From positions 310,001 through 374,000 of the forward strand of contig NZ_JAHKRR010000004.1 in assembly GCF_018863395.1 (NCBI RefSeq): a stretch of DNA of 64,000 nucleotides, read 5' to 3'. Position numbers and translations under genes: made by a program. Of the stretch, positions 35,552 to 44,333 are shown piece after piece; the first letter of the stretch is position 1; the number at the start of each line of letters is the position of its first letter. This DNA comes from Sinomicrobium weinanense (GTDB taxonomy: Bacteria; Bacteroidota; Bacteroidia; Flavobacteriales; Flavobacteriaceae). The notes under the pieces were generated by a model that was not told the origin of the DNA, ran no database searches, and saw only the letters and a program-made list of their open reading frames with translations.

Positions 35552-36331
35552 TCAGGTGATGGCCGGTATAAGTGCCTTGATCTGTTTTTTGACGTAGGGA
35601 GGGGTGCTTTCCTGTTTTAATATGCGTTGCATGGGCTCCACGGCCTTTTTCTCCTGAATACGGACCAGGGCGTGTATAACGGCTATTTGAACCCCGGGAT
35701 CCGTTTCGTTTTCCAGGGCTTTTACGAAGGCATTTTTAACGGCTTCGGAACGGGCAAACTTTTCCAGGGCATGTACTGCCGCAAGGCGAACATTGGTGTT
35801 GGGGTCACTTTCCATTCGCTTTATCAGGGCCGTGGTGATTTTCTTATCGGGGTCCGGAAATTCTTCGATATAACCGATACCCTGTATCCTCTTACTGGCC
35901 GATTCGCTTTCTATCAGTGAGAGCATGGCCGTTTGCTTATACTGTTGGCCGGTCTCTTTGAGCCTGGCAATGGTGTTCCCGGATTTGATGTTTTGATAAT
36001 AGGCCCCGAGAGCGAAAGAGCCGATAAGTATTACAATGCCTGCGGCTATTTTTAATACGGGTAATAGCCACCGGGTGTTGAGAGGGTATACCGGTTTGTT
36101 ATTCCTTTTTATTTCCTCCTCGAGCATATGGTCAAAACGGGTTTTCAGTGTTGTTCCCGGCCTTACCATTTTTTCTTTCCGGAATGCGGACAGCAATAGT
36201 TCCAGTTCTTTCAGGTGTTCCGTACATTCCTTGCATACCTCCAGGTGTTGCCGAACCTCTGCGTGTTGTTTGGCATCCAGGAGATGGTCCAGGTAATCGG
36301 GTAACAGATCTATAACATGTTTATTTTTCAT
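35552..36331 (-). CDS. Anti-sigma factor with zinc-finger and HEAT repeats
   Basis: 259 residues. The N-terminal zinc-binding anti-sigma domain carries H29-x3-C33-x2-C36 (HLEVCKEC) and the charged helix that follows. A single transmembrane helix at about 88-112 (VLKIAAGIVILIGSFALGAYY) places the C-terminus in the periplasm. Residues about 165-255 are HEAT-like helical pairs (DPNTNVRLAAVHALEKFARS, DPGVQIAVIHALVRIQEK). HEAT repeats in this position suggest protein binding as the sensing step, an inference. The gene overlaps the sigma gene by four bases (ATGA), the standard sigma/anti-sigma linkage. Confidence 0.88.
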   Translation of the reverse strand: MKNKHVIDLLPDYLDHLLDAKQHAEVRQHLEVCKECTEHLKELELLLSAFRKEKMVRPGTTLKTRFDHMLEEEIKRNNKPVYPLNTRWLLPVLKIAAGIVILIGSFALGAYYQNIKSGNTIARLKETGQQYKQTAMLSLIESESASKRIQGIGYIEEFPDPDKKITTALIKRMESDPNTNVRLAAVHALEKFARSEAVKNAFVKALENETDPGVQIAVIHALVRIQEKKAVEPMQRILKQESTPPYVKKQIKALIPAIT

Positions 36332-36858
36332 TCCTGTACCGTTTGAAAATAGATTTTTCTCAATTTTTTCAGGGCTCTGCTTACCTTGGTCTTAATGGCC
36401 CCCGGGGTACTTCCCACGATTTCCGACAGTTCTTTGTATTTTATTTCATGCAGCCGGTTTAAGATCAGCAATTCCCGGTCTGAAGTTTCCAGTTGGTTCA
36501 GGGCCAGCTGGAGCTGGGATATATTTTCTGATGTTTCGTTTTCAGGAGGTTCCACCTGGAGGGGTAATTCGTCCAATGGGGCGTTTTTTGCCCTGTGCTG
36601 CCGAAAATGAGAAGACAGGCTGTTACGGGCAATGGTAAACATCCATGAAACGAATTTGCCGTTCTTGTAGGAAGTCCGGTACCTGACTATATTGTAAAAG
36701 ACATCCTGGCACAGGTCCTCGCTTAACATCTCGTCACCACACATTTTATACAAAAAATTGTAGAGATAAACATGATGCCGGTCAAACAGGAACCGGAGGG
36801 CTTCCAGGTTTCCGCCGGCAACTTCTTTCATAAGTTGTTCATCGCTTAATTCTTTCAA
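36328..36858 (-). CDS. ECF RNA polymerase sigma factor
   Basis: 176 residues of the sigma-70 extracytoplasmic-function type. Region 2 is seen in ALRFLFDRHHVYLYNFLYKMCGDEMLSEDLCQDVFYNIVRYRTSY and FVSWMFTIARNSL, region 4 in NQLETSDRELLILNRLHEIKYKELSEIVGSTPGAIKTKVSRALKKLRKIY. It is first in an operon with an overlapping anti-sigma factor and two secreted beta-helix proteins. It is held inactive at the membrane by the anti-sigma factor, by family analogy. The 342-base intergenic region upstream must contain its promoter. Confidence 0.94.
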   Translation of the reverse strand: MKELSDEQLMKEVAGGNLEALRFLFDRHHVYLYNFLYKMCGDEMLSEDLCQDVFYNIVRYRTSYKNGKFVSWMFTIARNSLSSHFRQHRAKNAPLDELPLQVEPPENETSENISQLQLALNQLETSDRELLILNRLHEIKYKELSEIVGSTPGAIKTKVSRALKKLRKIYFQTVQE

Positions 36859-37200
36859 GAATATCGTTTTAAGATTGGTTGTTCATCATTATAGAGTTCA
36901 AAAAATAAAAAAGGTTACAGGGCAAAGAATTTTTTTTCAGAAAATCGGCTTGAGAAGTCATTTGAAATTCAAATATAGATCTTCCCGGGGGCTTTATTTC
37001 TTTGGTTTATATGTTGTTTGTGTTTTCCGCGAGGCTTGTTCCTGTTTGTCCTTGTCCGTTTTTAATATATCTGAAATCGGATATTTAAAGGCAGTGTTAT
37101 CAATATAATCTTTATTTTTGAATAGTGTTTTTCCTGCCTATGGTTTTTATGCCGGTGGGAAAACGATTTAAGAAGTATGAACTTTTAACCTGTTTGAGCT
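36859..37200. other. Divergent intergenic region between ECF sigma and META genes
   Basis: 342 bases, AT-rich. It must carry the promoters of both divergent genes but no full TAnnTTTG box stands out near either start. No small gene, hairpin or repeat is convincing. Confidence 0.5.
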
Positions 37201-37629
37201 ATGAAACACAACACATTAATGCTCGTCACTGTTTTGACCCTGTTATTCGGGGCATGCGGAACCGTGAAGAATGAGAAAGGCAACGACCTTTTCGGATCGG
37301 CCTGGGAACTGGAGTATATCACCGGAAAACGGATAGCTTTTGACGGATTGTTCCCGGATAAGAAACCTCGAATATCTTTTGAAAAGGATTCGGGAAAAGC
37401 CATGGGAAATTCAGGTTGCAACGGGTATAGTTCAGATTATGCCCTGGACGGGAATACCTTGTCCTTCGGCGATCCTGGGCCGACAACCATGATGTACTGC
37501 GGAGAAGGGGAGCCGGAATTCCTGAAGGCCATAAAAAAGGTAAACGGGTATAGCTTTGACAAAGAAGGCAAGCTGAATTTATTGATGGATGACCTTCCTG
37601 TCCTGAGATTTAAAAAAGTAATACCATAA
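37201..37629 (+). CDS. META domain lipoprotein (HslJ-like)
   Basis: 142 residues. A signal peptide ends in a lipobox (LLFGAC, Cys at 19), so it is an envelope lipoprotein. The META/HslJ domain is visible from LFGSAWELEYITGKRIAFDG through SFEKDSGKAMGNSGCNGYSSDYALDGNTLSFG to PTTMMYCGEGEPEFLKAIKKV. HslJ-type proteins are linked to heat shock and antibiotic tolerance in other bacteria; the role here is unknown. Convergent with the PepSY gene, with a cruciform terminator between. Confidence 0.9.
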   Translation: MKHNTLMLVTVLTLLFGACGTVKNEKGNDLFGSAWELEYITGKRIAFDGLFPDKKPRISFEKDSGKAMGNSGCNGYSSDYALDGNTLSFGDPGPTTMMYCGEGEPEFLKAIKKVNGYSFDKEGKLNLLMDDLPVLRFKKVIP

Positions 37630-37667
37630 TACAGGCCTGATTTCCGAAGCCCGTCCTGTGGAAATGA

Positions 37668-37765
37668 AAAGGGGCTGCCCGAAAAGAGCTAAAACTCGTT
37701 ATACTGAACCCCGATACATCAGGGTTCAGTATAACGTAGAAATTACTTTTGGGACAAGCCCCTTT
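37668..37765. terminator. Cruciform-like bidirectional terminator/repeat
   Basis: An inner perfect 15-bp inverted repeat (37697-37711 and 37722-37736, arm CGTTATACTGAACCC) with a 10-base loop is enclosed by an outer pair AAAGGGGCT (37668-37676) / AGCCCCTTT (37757-37765). It lies exactly between two convergent genes. It may terminate both transcripts; it also has the look of a dispersed repeat. Confidence 0.65.
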
Positions 37766-37768
37766 AAA

Positions 37769-39040
37769 TCATCCTTTTTGGATAAGCCCGGTATTTTTGA
37801 CCGACCATGAAAAACGTTGTTTTATGCTATACGATCCATAGATGATAATAAGGCTTAATCCGAATAATGGCAAACAGATCCCTAAAAGGATAATAAATGC
37901 AATGATCCCCTTTCCCGCTTTGTATTGCGGAGGTACAGGCGGAATACCCCAGTCTCCTCTCTTCTTTCGTAAAAGGTAGGAACACAGGGCAGAGGCGCTG
38001 GCCAATGTTAACAATACGGCAGTCAGAAATACCAGGATAAAATTCCATGTGCCAAATTTTCCTTCGTGAAAATTCATCAACCACATCCGGCTACGCATCA
38101 TAACACCTACATTTTTCCATTGATCTTTCCCGATTATTTTACCGGAGTACCGGTCTATATGAAATATCTGTTGGTTTTCCAGGGCCGGGGTTTCGTTCTT
38201 TACTGTAAATACCCCTTTTTCATTTTCGGGTAAGGTAATAGTTGTTTTTCCGGGAAGCTGTAACCCATAGGTCAATTGTATAACGCTGTCCAGGGGAACA
38301 GGGTCGCCCTGTTTAACGGATCTGTAATTGGAATTGTTCCATGTTTCGGGATACCCGGTATGTGTTACCTCCTGCAACCATTTGTAATTATGGCCGAAAA
38401 CATCCGTCCAGGGTAAGCCTCCGGCGAGGATCAACAGTAATAGGGCAGAGATCCAGAAGGAGGTCACGGCATGCAGGTCCCTGAACAGAATTCGTTTTCC
38501 ATGTCCTGTCCTTATCGAAAACAGCCTTTTGCTTTTCCATTTTTGCTTTGGCCACCATATATAGATCCCTGTAAGGACCAGGACAACCATCCAGCATGCT
38601 GCAAGTTCTACTATTTTGGTGCCGAAACTTCCCATTAATAATTCGCCATGAAATTTCCTGACCTTATACATAAAGGTGTTTCGCACCACCCTGTGGTTTG
38701 TAATATCGCCTGTAAAGGGATTGATATAAACACTTTCCAACGTATTGGAAAAACGCCCGGAGACAAACTCCGTCGCTTTATTTTTTGTTTTTGGCAGCAC
38801 TACGGAATTAATCTGTTTTGTAGTGGCTTTCTGTGCAATATCCCATTGTTCCTGGAAACTTAATGGGGTTCCTTTTACGTCAACGGTCCTGGCCCGGTCT
38901 GTTTCCGGCCGTTCTATGATGTCCTTAAACAGGTACCATCCTCCGGAAACGGCGAGTACCAGGATAAACGGCAGGGAAATGATTCCGGCTATAAAATGCC
39001 ATTTCCACAGCCACAGATTGAGTTTTGCGTTTTTTTTCAT
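37769..39040 (-). CDS. PepSY-associated transmembrane protein
   Basis: 423 residues with several transmembrane helices (LWLWKWHFIAGIISLPFILVLAVSGGWYLF near residues 8-35, about 140-160, about 192-212, about 343-366 and about 388-411) and PepSY-type periplasmic segments between. It belongs to the PiuB/PepSY_TM group found next to siderophore or metal receptors in the outer membrane and is thought to reduce or release ferric or other metal chelates. It begins four bases after the TonB-dependent receptor stop, so it is co-transcribed with it. Confidence 0.9.
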   Translation of the reverse strand: MKKNAKLNLWLWKWHFIAGIISLPFILVLAVSGGWYLFKDIIERPETDRARTVDVKGTPLSFQEQWDIAQKATTKQINSVVLPKTKNKATEFVSGRFSNTLESVYINPFTGDITNHRVVRNTFMYKVRKFHGELLMGSFGTKIVELAACWMVVLVLTGIYIWWPKQKWKSKRLFSIRTGHGKRILFRDLHAVTSFWISALLLLILAGGLPWTDVFGHNYKWLQEVTHTGYPETWNNSNYRSVKQGDPVPLDSVIQLTYGLQLPGKTTITLPENEKGVFTVKNETPALENQQIFHIDRYSGKIIGKDQWKNVGVMMRSRMWLMNFHEGKFGTWNFILVFLTAVLLTLASASALCSYLLRKKRGDWGIPPVPPQYKAGKGIIAFIILLGICLPLFGLSLIIIYGSYSIKQRFSWSVKNTGLIQKG

Positions 39041-39044
39041 GCTA

Positions 39045-41402
39045 TTAAAAATGATATTTTATACCGAAATGTAAGGTCCTGGGATTTCCCGGCATATAGG
39101 TATTTCTCCCGTAAGCATAAGATGCTTTTACAGCATACAGGCTGTCAAAGACATTTAACATTTGCGCCCATAGCTCCACGGAGTGAAACCTGTATGCCGT
39201 TTTTATATTGAAAATACTGAAGCCTTTATATGCCGGGGTGTATGTAGTGACCGTTCCGTCGTTCTGTGTTTCAGAAGCGGAATTTTTATAGGAACTGTTA
39301 TACTTTCCCCTGAATTCGTGTTGTAACAAAACATTCCATCCGTTCAGGAAACCCGGGGTGTAACTTACGGCAGTATATGCCTGGTATCTCGGGGCCTGTT
39401 CCATATCGGTGCCCGAATGATCTTCGCTGCCGTCCGTATATTCCAGATAGCGGTGCCTGGCATAGGTGCCGCTGTGCGAAACAACGATGTTCTCATTTTT
39501 CAGGGGCATGTATTGAATGCCGTATTCCACGCCGTACGACCTGGTTTTTCCGGCGTTTCTGTAATCTGTGGTCTCTTCCGGGGTTTGATAGGAAACAAGT
39601 ACATCCCTTCCTTCAAGGTCGTACAGTGAAAGGTCCAGCTTCAGGTGTTGGTCAAAGGAGAAGTATCCGCCAATTTCATAATTGTAGTAAGCACTCGGCT
39701 TTAAATGAAAAACTTCTTCCCGGGTTCCTGTGCCGCTCCGATATAATGTTGATGTCGGGGGCGGTGCAAATCCCTTGGAAATATTTCCGTAAAGCCCGGC
39801 ACGGGCGGAGATATTGTAGTTGATCCCTATTTTTGGGGACGCACTGGTATAATCCGTCCTGTTATCGGCCGGCCCGGCAATATCGGGAATACGATTGTGA
39901 TAATCATAAACAAAGCGGTCCAAACGTAATGCTGCCGTTAGCTTTACGTCAGGCAGGGGTGTGATCTCGTATTGAAAGTACCCGGCATAATTAAAGATAT
40001 CTGCCTTATAATTCAGGATATAATCTTCTTTATTGACCGTATGGTTTTTATTCTTCTCGGTTTCGAGGTCCACCTCAAAATCGATGGTGTTCGCTACGTA
40101 GTCCTGGGGGGAGTAATCGAAATGCAGGCCTGCGATCAGGGTGGAGTTCCCGAAAGAAAAATCGACCTTGTGCTGTAACAGGGCGGCATAACTCCTGAAG
40201 GCATTGGAGTTTATCTCTCCTGTTCCCCGGCCCGTAAGTTTCCCGTTCTCTCTTATTTCACGGGTCCGGTAAGCCGGGATCTGCCCCATGGTGTTATCCC
40301 TGAAGATCACATTGAACGAAGTTTTCTGACTGGTATTCCAGACTTTGTCTAACGTACTCCTCAGCCGGTATGCCCTGGCCGTTCTGTTGGTAAAGGTTTC
40401 ATTACTGTGGTATGCGCCTTCATAAAAGTTTTTTTCACTGACCGATCCCGTCATATCCGAGTCGTAATCGGTATAGTCAAAAACATTGGTCCACCTGGTC
40501 GTATTGTTGATATGGTAGACCGTTTTAAAGGTGAGACCGAGCTTATGATAATCGCTGTGCTCTACCGGGCCGTTATTCCTTTCGGAATACTGCCCGCCTG
40601 CATATATGCCGAATTTGTCCGTAATATAATCCGATACTTCCAGTTCATATCTTCTAAAACCAAGGTCATTGATCTGAAAGGCTGCGCTTCCCGAAAAATC
40701 GCGGGTCGGGTTTTTGGTCAGAAAGTTAAAGCTGCCACCGATGGCTTCGCTTCCGTAGATGCTGGAGGCCGGACCTTTTAAAACTTCGATACGCTCCAGG
40801 GCCGTGGTATTCATTTCCAGGAGGGCATTGTGGTTAAATACCGCTGTGGGGCGAATGGGGATGCCATCTTCCAGATACAGGAACAATCCCTTGGTGGTAT
40901 TGGGCGAACGCAATGACATCTGGTGCTGTTCATTGCTGCTGACGGAGGAGGATTGCATAAAAACCCCGGGAACGGTATTGAGTACCTGTTCCAGGCCAAA
41001 GCCCTTCAGACGGTCGATCTCTCCGGTGTTTAATGTTGAGATCGCTGCGGGAACTTCCTTTCGCTGCTGTATTTCCCTGTTTCCGGAGACGACAATTTCC
41101 TGAAGGGAAAAGCTATCGGGAAGTAAACGAACGATATTTTTCCGGCCCGCTGTAAGTGTAGCGGTTTTGGAAATATATCCCATATAGCTGATCTGTACTT
41201 CCGGGGTTTCGAGTGCAATTTCAAAAATTCCGGAAAGATCGCTCACAGTACCGTTAACGGTGTGCCCGGCTTCGATAATTGTGGCTCCGGCCAGTGGATT
41301 GCTATTCTCGTCCAGGACTTGCCCGCTGTAATTTGCCTGGGCAAAAAGGGCATTGCCCAAAGGCCATAGAATGCCTATGAGTAAAATGTGTAATTTTCTC
41401 AT
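39045..41402 (-). CDS. TonB-dependent outer-membrane receptor (metal/siderophore type)
   Basis: 785 residues with a signal peptide (ILLIGILWPLGNALFAQA). Then a carboxypeptidase-regulatory-like domain (about residues 22-105, SGQVLDENSNPLAGATII), a plug domain (EIVVSGNREIQQRKEVPAAISTLNTGEI, LNTVPGVFMQSSS) and a 22-strand-type barrel ending TLHFGIKYHF. The overall length and lack of SusD partner fit siderophore, copper or vitamin receptors rather than SusC. The neighbouring PepSY protein and a Met/His-rich barrel point to metal uptake; the metal is not certain. Confidence 0.9.
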   Translation of the reverse strand: MRKLHILLIGILWPLGNALFAQANYSGQVLDENSNPLAGATIIEAGHTVNGTVSDLSGIFEIALETPEVQISYMGYISKTATLTAGRKNIVRLLPDSFSLQEIVVSGNREIQQRKEVPAAISTLNTGEIDRLKGFGLEQVLNTVPGVFMQSSSVSSNEQHQMSLRSPNTTKGLFLYLEDGIPIRPTAVFNHNALLEMNTTALERIEVLKGPASSIYGSEAIGGSFNFLTKNPTRDFSGSAAFQINDLGFRRYELEVSDYITDKFGIYAGGQYSERNNGPVEHSDYHKLGLTFKTVYHINNTTRWTNVFDYTDYDSDMTGSVSEKNFYEGAYHSNETFTNRTARAYRLRSTLDKVWNTSQKTSFNVIFRDNTMGQIPAYRTREIRENGKLTGRGTGEINSNAFRSYAALLQHKVDFSFGNSTLIAGLHFDYSPQDYVANTIDFEVDLETEKNKNHTVNKEDYILNYKADIFNYAGYFQYEITPLPDVKLTAALRLDRFVYDYHNRIPDIAGPADNRTDYTSASPKIGINYNISARAGLYGNISKGFAPPPTSTLYRSGTGTREEVFHLKPSAYYNYEIGGYFSFDQHLKLDLSLYDLEGRDVLVSYQTPEETTDYRNAGKTRSYGVEYGIQYMPLKNENIVVSHSGTYARHRYLEYTDGSEDHSGTDMEQAPRYQAYTAVSYTPGFLNGWNVLLQHEFRGKYNSSYKNSASETQNDGTVTTYTPAYKGFSIFNIKTAYRFHSVELWAQMLNVFDSLYAVKASYAYGRNTYMPGNPRTLHFGIKYHF

Positions 41403-41430
41403 TGTTAATATTTTATGTGTTTTGTAGTGC

Positions 41431-42462
41431 TTAAAAAGCGTACTGCAAACCGACGGTCAGTGTTTCCTTTTGCGATAACTGTATGCCGTTGACATCTTGG
41501 TAAACCGGATATCCGAATTCAATACCGAGGCGCAGGTCTTTCAGGTTTCCGCCCGGGATATAGGTGTTCAACCCCAGGCCGGAGAGGATATATTTTCCCC
41601 CGGAATTTTCCGTATTGGCCGTGGTGACCATCATCGGGTTTAAATCCGGGTTTTCCCCGTGTATATCCTCTGTGATCCTGGCTTGCAACCGGGCGGAAAA
41701 GCTCAGCCAATCCGTAGTCTTAACGGCAAGCCAGCTGTTCCAGTCATACATATTACCCGGACGATAATCATTGCTGTTTTCGCCATAGTAGAAGGTCGCT
41801 TTTAACTGACTTCCCCATGAGATCAGAGGATTTTGTCCCAGGTATGTCAGGCCGATGTCGGTCCCCAAAGTACCGCTGCCCATTTGCATGGGATAAGGCA
41901 AAACAATTTTATCCGGGGAAGACATTGGGGTTACATCTTTTTTATCAATACTTCCCGAAGGAACAGAAACCCCGATCAGGCCATGAAGTTCCTGATGGTT
42001 TTTGTTCAGGAACTGATAGAGTGCAGATACTTTGATATCTCCGAATCCCGAAGAGGAGGTAGCGAATGATGAGGTCATATTATTCATCATCATCTGTAAA
42101 TCCATATCGTTCTCTATATAATTAAGCATAGCCATGAGGGTAATTTTGTCTGAAACGGCATGCATAACACCAAGCATATGCATCTTCATGTTCATTTTAA
42201 GAGGAGACACCATATATCCGTTGCCATACACATCGGAATGAGAAATATTGTCGCTTCCGTTTTTCAGGTCTTTCATTTGCATATACATAAAGCGATAGGA
42301 AAACATCCATTCTCCTTTATGATGCGTATGATCTCCCATGACGCTTATCGGGGCGTGCCCGTCCGGCCTGGCGGATGTCCAGGGAGTTTCGGTTTCTTTA
42401 TGCTGGGCAAAGGCAGTTACTGTGGCCATTACACATAGCAATGCCATACACGATCTTTTCAT
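41431..42462 (-). CDS. Met/His-rich outer-membrane barrel protein, probable metal-related transporter
   Basis: 343 residues with a signal peptide (MKRSCMALLCVMATVTAFAQ). The chain is beta-barrel-like with aromatic strand ends and a terminal GLQYAF. It is notable for metal-ligand clusters: GDHTHHKGEWMFSYRFMYMQM near the N-terminus, MKMNMKMHMLGVMH and DLQMMMNNM. It resembles the MetA/transporter-type barrel family seen beside copper genes in Bacteroidota. Copper or another soft metal is inferred from the Met/His density. It lies between the Cys-motif protein gene and the TonB-dependent receptor. Confidence 0.75.
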   Translation of the reverse strand: MKRSCMALLCVMATVTAFAQHKETETPWTSARPDGHAPISVMGDHTHHKGEWMFSYRFMYMQMKDLKNGSDNISHSDVYGNGYMVSPLKMNMKMHMLGVMHAVSDKITLMAMLNYIENDMDLQMMMNNMTSSFATSSSGFGDIKVSALYQFLNKNHQELHGLIGVSVPSGSIDKKDVTPMSSPDKIVLPYPMQMGSGTLGTDIGLTYLGQNPLISWGSQLKATFYYGENSNDYRPGNMYDWNSWLAVKTTDWLSFSARLQARITEDIHGENPDLNPMMVTTANTENSGGKYILSGLGLNTYIPGGNLKDLRLGIEFGYPVYQDVNGIQLSQKETLTVGLQYAF

Positions 42463-42545
42463 CTGTGTTGAATTTTAGATTAATAAACAATAGTAGCAGC
42501 CTGGATATATGAATATATCAGGCTTGAATAAAAAATATTGAAATA

Positions 42546-42926
42546 TCAACCTAAAAAGGAAGGAGGGTGGAATATGGAGAAGTTAATTTCCCGGGTATAG
42601 TGATTGATGTGTTCTATTTGATGTTTCTTATCTCTGGAAGATACAGAAGCCGGGATCTCCAAAATGTCTACAAAACCAATGGGATATTCTTTTAATTGAA
42701 TAGGAGGGATGCCTTCTTTTTTGTTTTGCTGTTGCTTTTCCAGTAGTTTGGCAAGATAGCACTGCCCGTTACATTTCAACTCGGGCCTTTCTTTATTGAC
42801 ACAAAAATATTCCGCTATATAATCTTCATTGATCAGATAGTCCAATACGGGCATTACGGGCCTGGTCATAGCCAATATGTACAACGCGACAAAAAATAAT
42901 GATATGAAGCCGGAAAAGCGATGCAC
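42546..42926 (-). CDS. Small exported/membrane protein with CNGxC motif, metal-cluster leader gene
   Basis: 126 residues. An N-terminal hydrophobic helix (about residues 8-27) anchors or exports it. The Cys-containing core FCVNKERPELKCNGQCYLAK (about residues 41-60) with three cysteines and a C-terminal HPPSFLG are the conserved signs of an uncharacterised family that sits ahead of metal-type TonB-dependent receptors in Bacteroidota. The cysteines could bind copper or iron; this is inference. It is the first gene of the cluster ending with the PepSY protein. Confidence 0.7.
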   Translation of the reverse strand: MHRFSGFISLFFVALYILAMTRPVMPVLDYLINEDYIAEYFCVNKERPELKCNGQCYLAKLLEKQQQNKKEGIPPIQLKEYPIGFVDILEIPASVSSRDKKHQIEHINHYTREINFSIFHPPSFLG

Positions 42927-43077
42927 CCCATAATTTTTTGCGAATTTAAAACATTCCCCCCATCAAAACGAATGGATTTTATTAAAGTTTTGGCATTACA
43001 GGTAAATACCATAATCTAGGCGAAAACTGCTATGCTTTTGTCCGTTCTTTCGGATTACAGTTACAATTATAGTGAGG

Positions 43078-44118
43078 TCAGGTTCTTTTCGGGTCCGATG
43101 CCATGACCCGGGAAGATTCCCTGACGTTCAAAGTTCCGCCAATCAAAAATTCCCCGATCTTTGCTTTCCCGTTATCATTGATGGAATCGAGAAGGAGTTC
43201 CACTATTTTATCGGCTATTTTATCTGTGGGTTGATTTACGCTTGTTAAGTTGGGTTCTATGATCTCGGCAAGGGCAGATTCCGTAAATCCCATAACCCCT
43301 ATCTGATCGGGAATTTTATATCCCCTTCTCTTCAGTTCTTTGATGGCGCCAATGGCTACTTTATCGCCCGCAGCAAAAACAGCTCCCGGAACTATATCCC
43401 GGTCCAACAGCCTTTTCATGGCCTCCTGTCCTTCCTCAATGGAAATACCTGTTTCTATGATATGTTCTTCCGTAAAGGGGATACGGTATTTTTTTAGAGC
43501 ACTCTTAAATCCCTGTATGCGTTTTTGGCTCATGGCCAGATGATAGGGTAATGAAAAGTGATAAATATTGCGGTATCCCTGAAGTATGAGGTGTTCCGTA
43601 GCAAAATGGGACCATTTAAAGTCGTCGAAGATCACTTTCGGGGACCTGATGGACGGGTTTACCCGGTTAAACAGTACTACGGGCATACCCCTATCGATGA
43701 TCTTATTGATGTAATCTATATTTTTAGTCTCCCTGGTCAATGAGATAATAAGCCCGTCTACCATATTGTCTTCCAGTGTTTTCAGGTTTTCCAGCTCAGT
43801 TTCAAAGCTCTCGTCAGAAGACATGACCACGACCTGGTATCCTTCCTTGATCAGCCTTTTCTGGATATTAAAGATCACTTCGGGAAAAAAAGTATCCAGG
43901 AACTCGGGAACAATAACACCTATGTTGTAAGATCGGCCCTGTTGTAGTTTTCGCGCAATGGGGTTAGGCCTGTACCCCATTTCCCTTGCTGCTTTCAGTA
44001 CGCGTTGTCTTGTTTCGGGGTTAATATCGAAATATTTTTCGTTCAGGGCTTTTGAAACCGTCGAAACGGAAGTGTTGAGTTCTTTGGCAATGTCCTTTAT
44101 AGTAACGTGTTTTTCCAT
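43078..44118 (-). CDS. LacI family transcriptional regulator
   Basis: 346 residues. The LacI helix-turn-helix is at residues about 4-30 (VTIKDIAKELNTSVSTVSKALN), with hinge residues (YRPNPIARKLQQGRSYNIGVIVPEF) and a periplasmic-binding-like effector domain (DNMVDGLIISLT, GYKIPDQIGVMGFTESALAEIIEPNLTSV). It is divergent from the sugar-utilisation locus; two operator-like palindromes between them make it the probable local regulator. The effector is likely a sugar of the target glycan. LacI control is less common for such loci than HTCS or ECF control. Confidence 0.95.
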   Translation of the reverse strand: MEKHVTIKDIAKELNTSVSTVSKALNEKYFDINPETRQRVLKAAREMGYRPNPIARKLQQGRSYNIGVIVPEFLDTFFPEVIFNIQKRLIKEGYQVVVMSSDESFETELENLKTLEDNMVDGLIISLTRETKNIDYINKIIDRGMPVVLFNRVNPSIRSPKVIFDDFKWSHFATEHLILQGYRNIYHFSLPYHLAMSQKRIQGFKSALKKYRIPFTEEHIIETGISIEEGQEAMKRLLDRDIVPGAVFAAGDKVAIGAIKELKRRGYKIPDQIGVMGFTESALAEIIEPNLTSVNQPTDKIADKIVELLLDSINDNGKAKIGEFLIGGTLNVRESSRVMASDPKRT

Positions 44119-44190
44119 GAATTAGAAATAAGATACTAAAATAGTTAAAATTATGTGTAATTATCGATTCGTATGTCCTTGTGTGATTTT

Positions 44191-44206
44191 CCGAAAACGT
44201 TTTCGG
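44191..44206. promoter_or_regulatory. LacI-type operator 1
   Basis: CCGAAAACGTTTTCGG is a perfect 16-bp palindrome with the central CG typical of LacI-family sites. It lies in the divergent region between the LacI gene and the symporter gene. Confidence 0.8.
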
Positions 44207-44221
44207 TTAAACAACCTGCTT

Positions 44222-44237
44222 TCTAAAACGTTTTCGG
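44222..44237. promoter_or_regulatory. LacI-type operator 2
   Basis: TCTAAAACGTTTTCGG matches operator 1 at 14 of 16 positions and keeps the AAAACGTTTT core. The two centres are 31 bases apart, about three helical turns, so two dimers could bind the same DNA face. Confidence 0.75.
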
Positions 44238-44333
44238 AGATTTTCCCCGGTAATTACTAGAAATATTGTCAAAGTTGAAGTTTATTTATTCCGCATTATT
44301 CAGCGATTTAAGTTAAAGAGTATTTAAAATTCA

